Positions 4,969 through 5,636 of a stretch of DNA of 5,636 nucleotides are shown here, piece by piece. Origin of the DNA: Methanobacteriota archaeon (lineage in GTDB: Archaea; Methanobacteriota; Methanobacteria; Methanobacteriales; Methanobacteriaceae); NCBI GenBank assembly GCA_023409695.1, contig JAEYQZ010000192.1, positions 1 through 5,636 of the forward strand, given 5' to 3'. Positions within the stretch are counted from its first letter, which is position 1; every line of letters begins with the position of its first letter. The notes under the pieces were generated by a model, which did not search any database, was not told the DNA's origin, and saw only the letters and a program-made list of their open reading frames with translations. A program made the position numbers and the translations under genes.

Positions 4969-5220
4969 ATGGTAAAAATAAAAGTAGACGAGGATGCATG
5001 TGTGGGATGTGGATCTTGCGTTGAGGATTGTCCCAGTGACGTGTATGAATTGGATAGTGAGCATGGTAAGACTGTTGTGGTGAAAGAAGGGGATTGTATG
5101 GCGTGTTTATCATGTCACGAAATTTGTCCTTCCCAGGCACTGGAACACGATGATATACATGTGGCTAGAAGGCTTTATATTGACCGTAAGGTAAATTCAA
5201 CTATAAGTAAAATAATATAA
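4969..5220 (+). CDS. 2[4Fe-4S] ferredoxin, copy 2
   Basis: This is the paralogue of the ferredoxin at 4190, also 83 residues, with all eight cluster cysteines in the same places (11, 14, 17, 21 and 43, 46, 49, 53). The second motif reads CMACLSCHEICP. At 71 of 83 positions the two proteins agree. Most changes lie in the C-terminal tail, which is more basic or polar here (DRKVNSTISKII). The DNA is identical over 58 bp at 5044-5101 and 32 bp at 5104-5135, although the leaders have diverged. It likely transfers electrons in the cytosol. Its stop is 12 nt before the ATG of the V4R-like gene, whose GGAG site directly follows the stop, so the two are almost certainly one operon and may act together. 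Confidence 0.93.
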   Translation: MVKIKVDEDACVGCGSCVEDCPSDVYELDSEHGKTVVVKEGDCMACLSCHEICPSQALEHDDIHVARRLYIDRKVNSTISKII

Positions 5221-5232
5221 GGAGTTTTGGAC

Positions 5233-5636
5233 ATGGAAATCGAACGTAAAGAAATAAGAGGCGATTTTAAACCTGAACTAATTCCTCCAGAAACTGGTGG
5301 AGATATTAATGACTATGAAGAAGCCCTTCACGTTCTTATGAAATTTGTAGGATCTATGTCAAGTGCATTAGAACAGGTTTCTGGGCGAGGTGCAAATGCC
5401 ATTGTTTATCAAGCAGGGAAAAGAATGGGACACGAAGCTGGTAAATTGGCAGAAAAAACCGATGATCTGGAAAAAGCCATGAATCAATTGAGTCAAATAC
5501 TTGGGATGGAATTTTATTTTGAAATGTGGAAACCTTCAGATCAGGAAGAGTATACAATTGAGAAGGGCCACGAAACTATTGTAAAACTTTTATTTATGGA
5601 TTGTGTTGTAAGACAAACATTAAGAAGAACAGGTCT
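5233..5636 (+). CDS. V4R-like (4-vinyl reductase / small-molecule-binding domain) protein, partial
   Basis: The first 134 residues are visible; the gene runs off the right edge. A short charged N-terminus (1-25) is followed by a mainly helical region, [20 protein letters not shown] (30-49), and then [13 protein letters not shown] (58-70). That stretch resembles the YxxGxxxG motif near the start of V4R domains, which bind small hydrophobic ligands or tetrapyrrole-like molecules in several archaeal and bacterial proteins. C124 is the only Cys seen so far; V4R proteins often carry further conserved residues at the C-terminal end, which is missing here. The family call comes from pattern recognition and is moderate; an uncharacterised methanogen-specific protein is the alternative. 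GGAG at 5221-5224, 8 nt before the ATG, supports the start. Co-transcription with ferredoxin 2 suggests a redox-linked role. Confidence 0.6.
   Translation, partial: MEIERKEIRGDFKPELIPPETGGDINDYEEALHVLMKFVGSMSSALEQVSGRGANAIVYQAGKRMGHEAGKLAEKTDDLEKAMNQLSQILGMEFYFEMWKPSDQEEYTIEKGHETIVKLLFMDCVVRQTLRRTG

Noticed and set aside
5354..5557. Minus-strand ORF of 67 codons
   Set aside because: Antisense to the V4R-like gene, which has a good ribosome site and follows ferredoxin 2 in an operon.

Overview
The window is AT-rich DNA that looks archaeal, most likely from a Methanobacterium-like methanogen. Promoters look like TATA boxes with purine-rich BRE-type flanks. Ribosome binding sites match parts of GGAGGTGATC. 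NadC has the archaeal-style TRKTTPG/GGGDTHR/LIKDNH core. The gene mix (a sortase, small 2[4Fe-4S] ferredoxins, a V4R-like protein) fits that group. The genus is an inference from protein style, not a database match.

Left part (1-1297): the minus strand carries the first 19 codons of an unidentified acidic protein (1-57, running off the window). Its unusually long, symmetry-rich upstream region spans 58-364. Then comes nadC (365-1195, minus), for NAD synthesis. A 102-bp divergent promoter region separates nadC from rnz.

Middle part (1298-3892): three plus-strand genes, each with its own likely promoter. They are rnz (RNase Z, tRNA 3'-end processing), an MscS-family mechanosensitive channel that ends early at its C-terminus, and a membrane-anchored sortase with catalytic His and Cys but no Arg at the expected place. 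A hairpin plus eight T's follows the sortase.

Right part (3955-5636): a duplicated redox module. Two 83-residue 2[4Fe-4S] ferredoxins (4190-4441 and 4969-5220) agree at 71 of 83 residues. Similarity continues into their leaders, including an inverted repeat 70-79 nt before each start codon. The second ferredoxin is followed after 12 nt by a V4R-like gene that runs off the window; the first is followed by about 500 bp without a gene, which may hold a decayed copy of that partner. The duplicated ferredoxins with conserved leader symmetry, paired with a V4R-like sensor or ligand-binding protein, are the best candidate here for an undescribed system.
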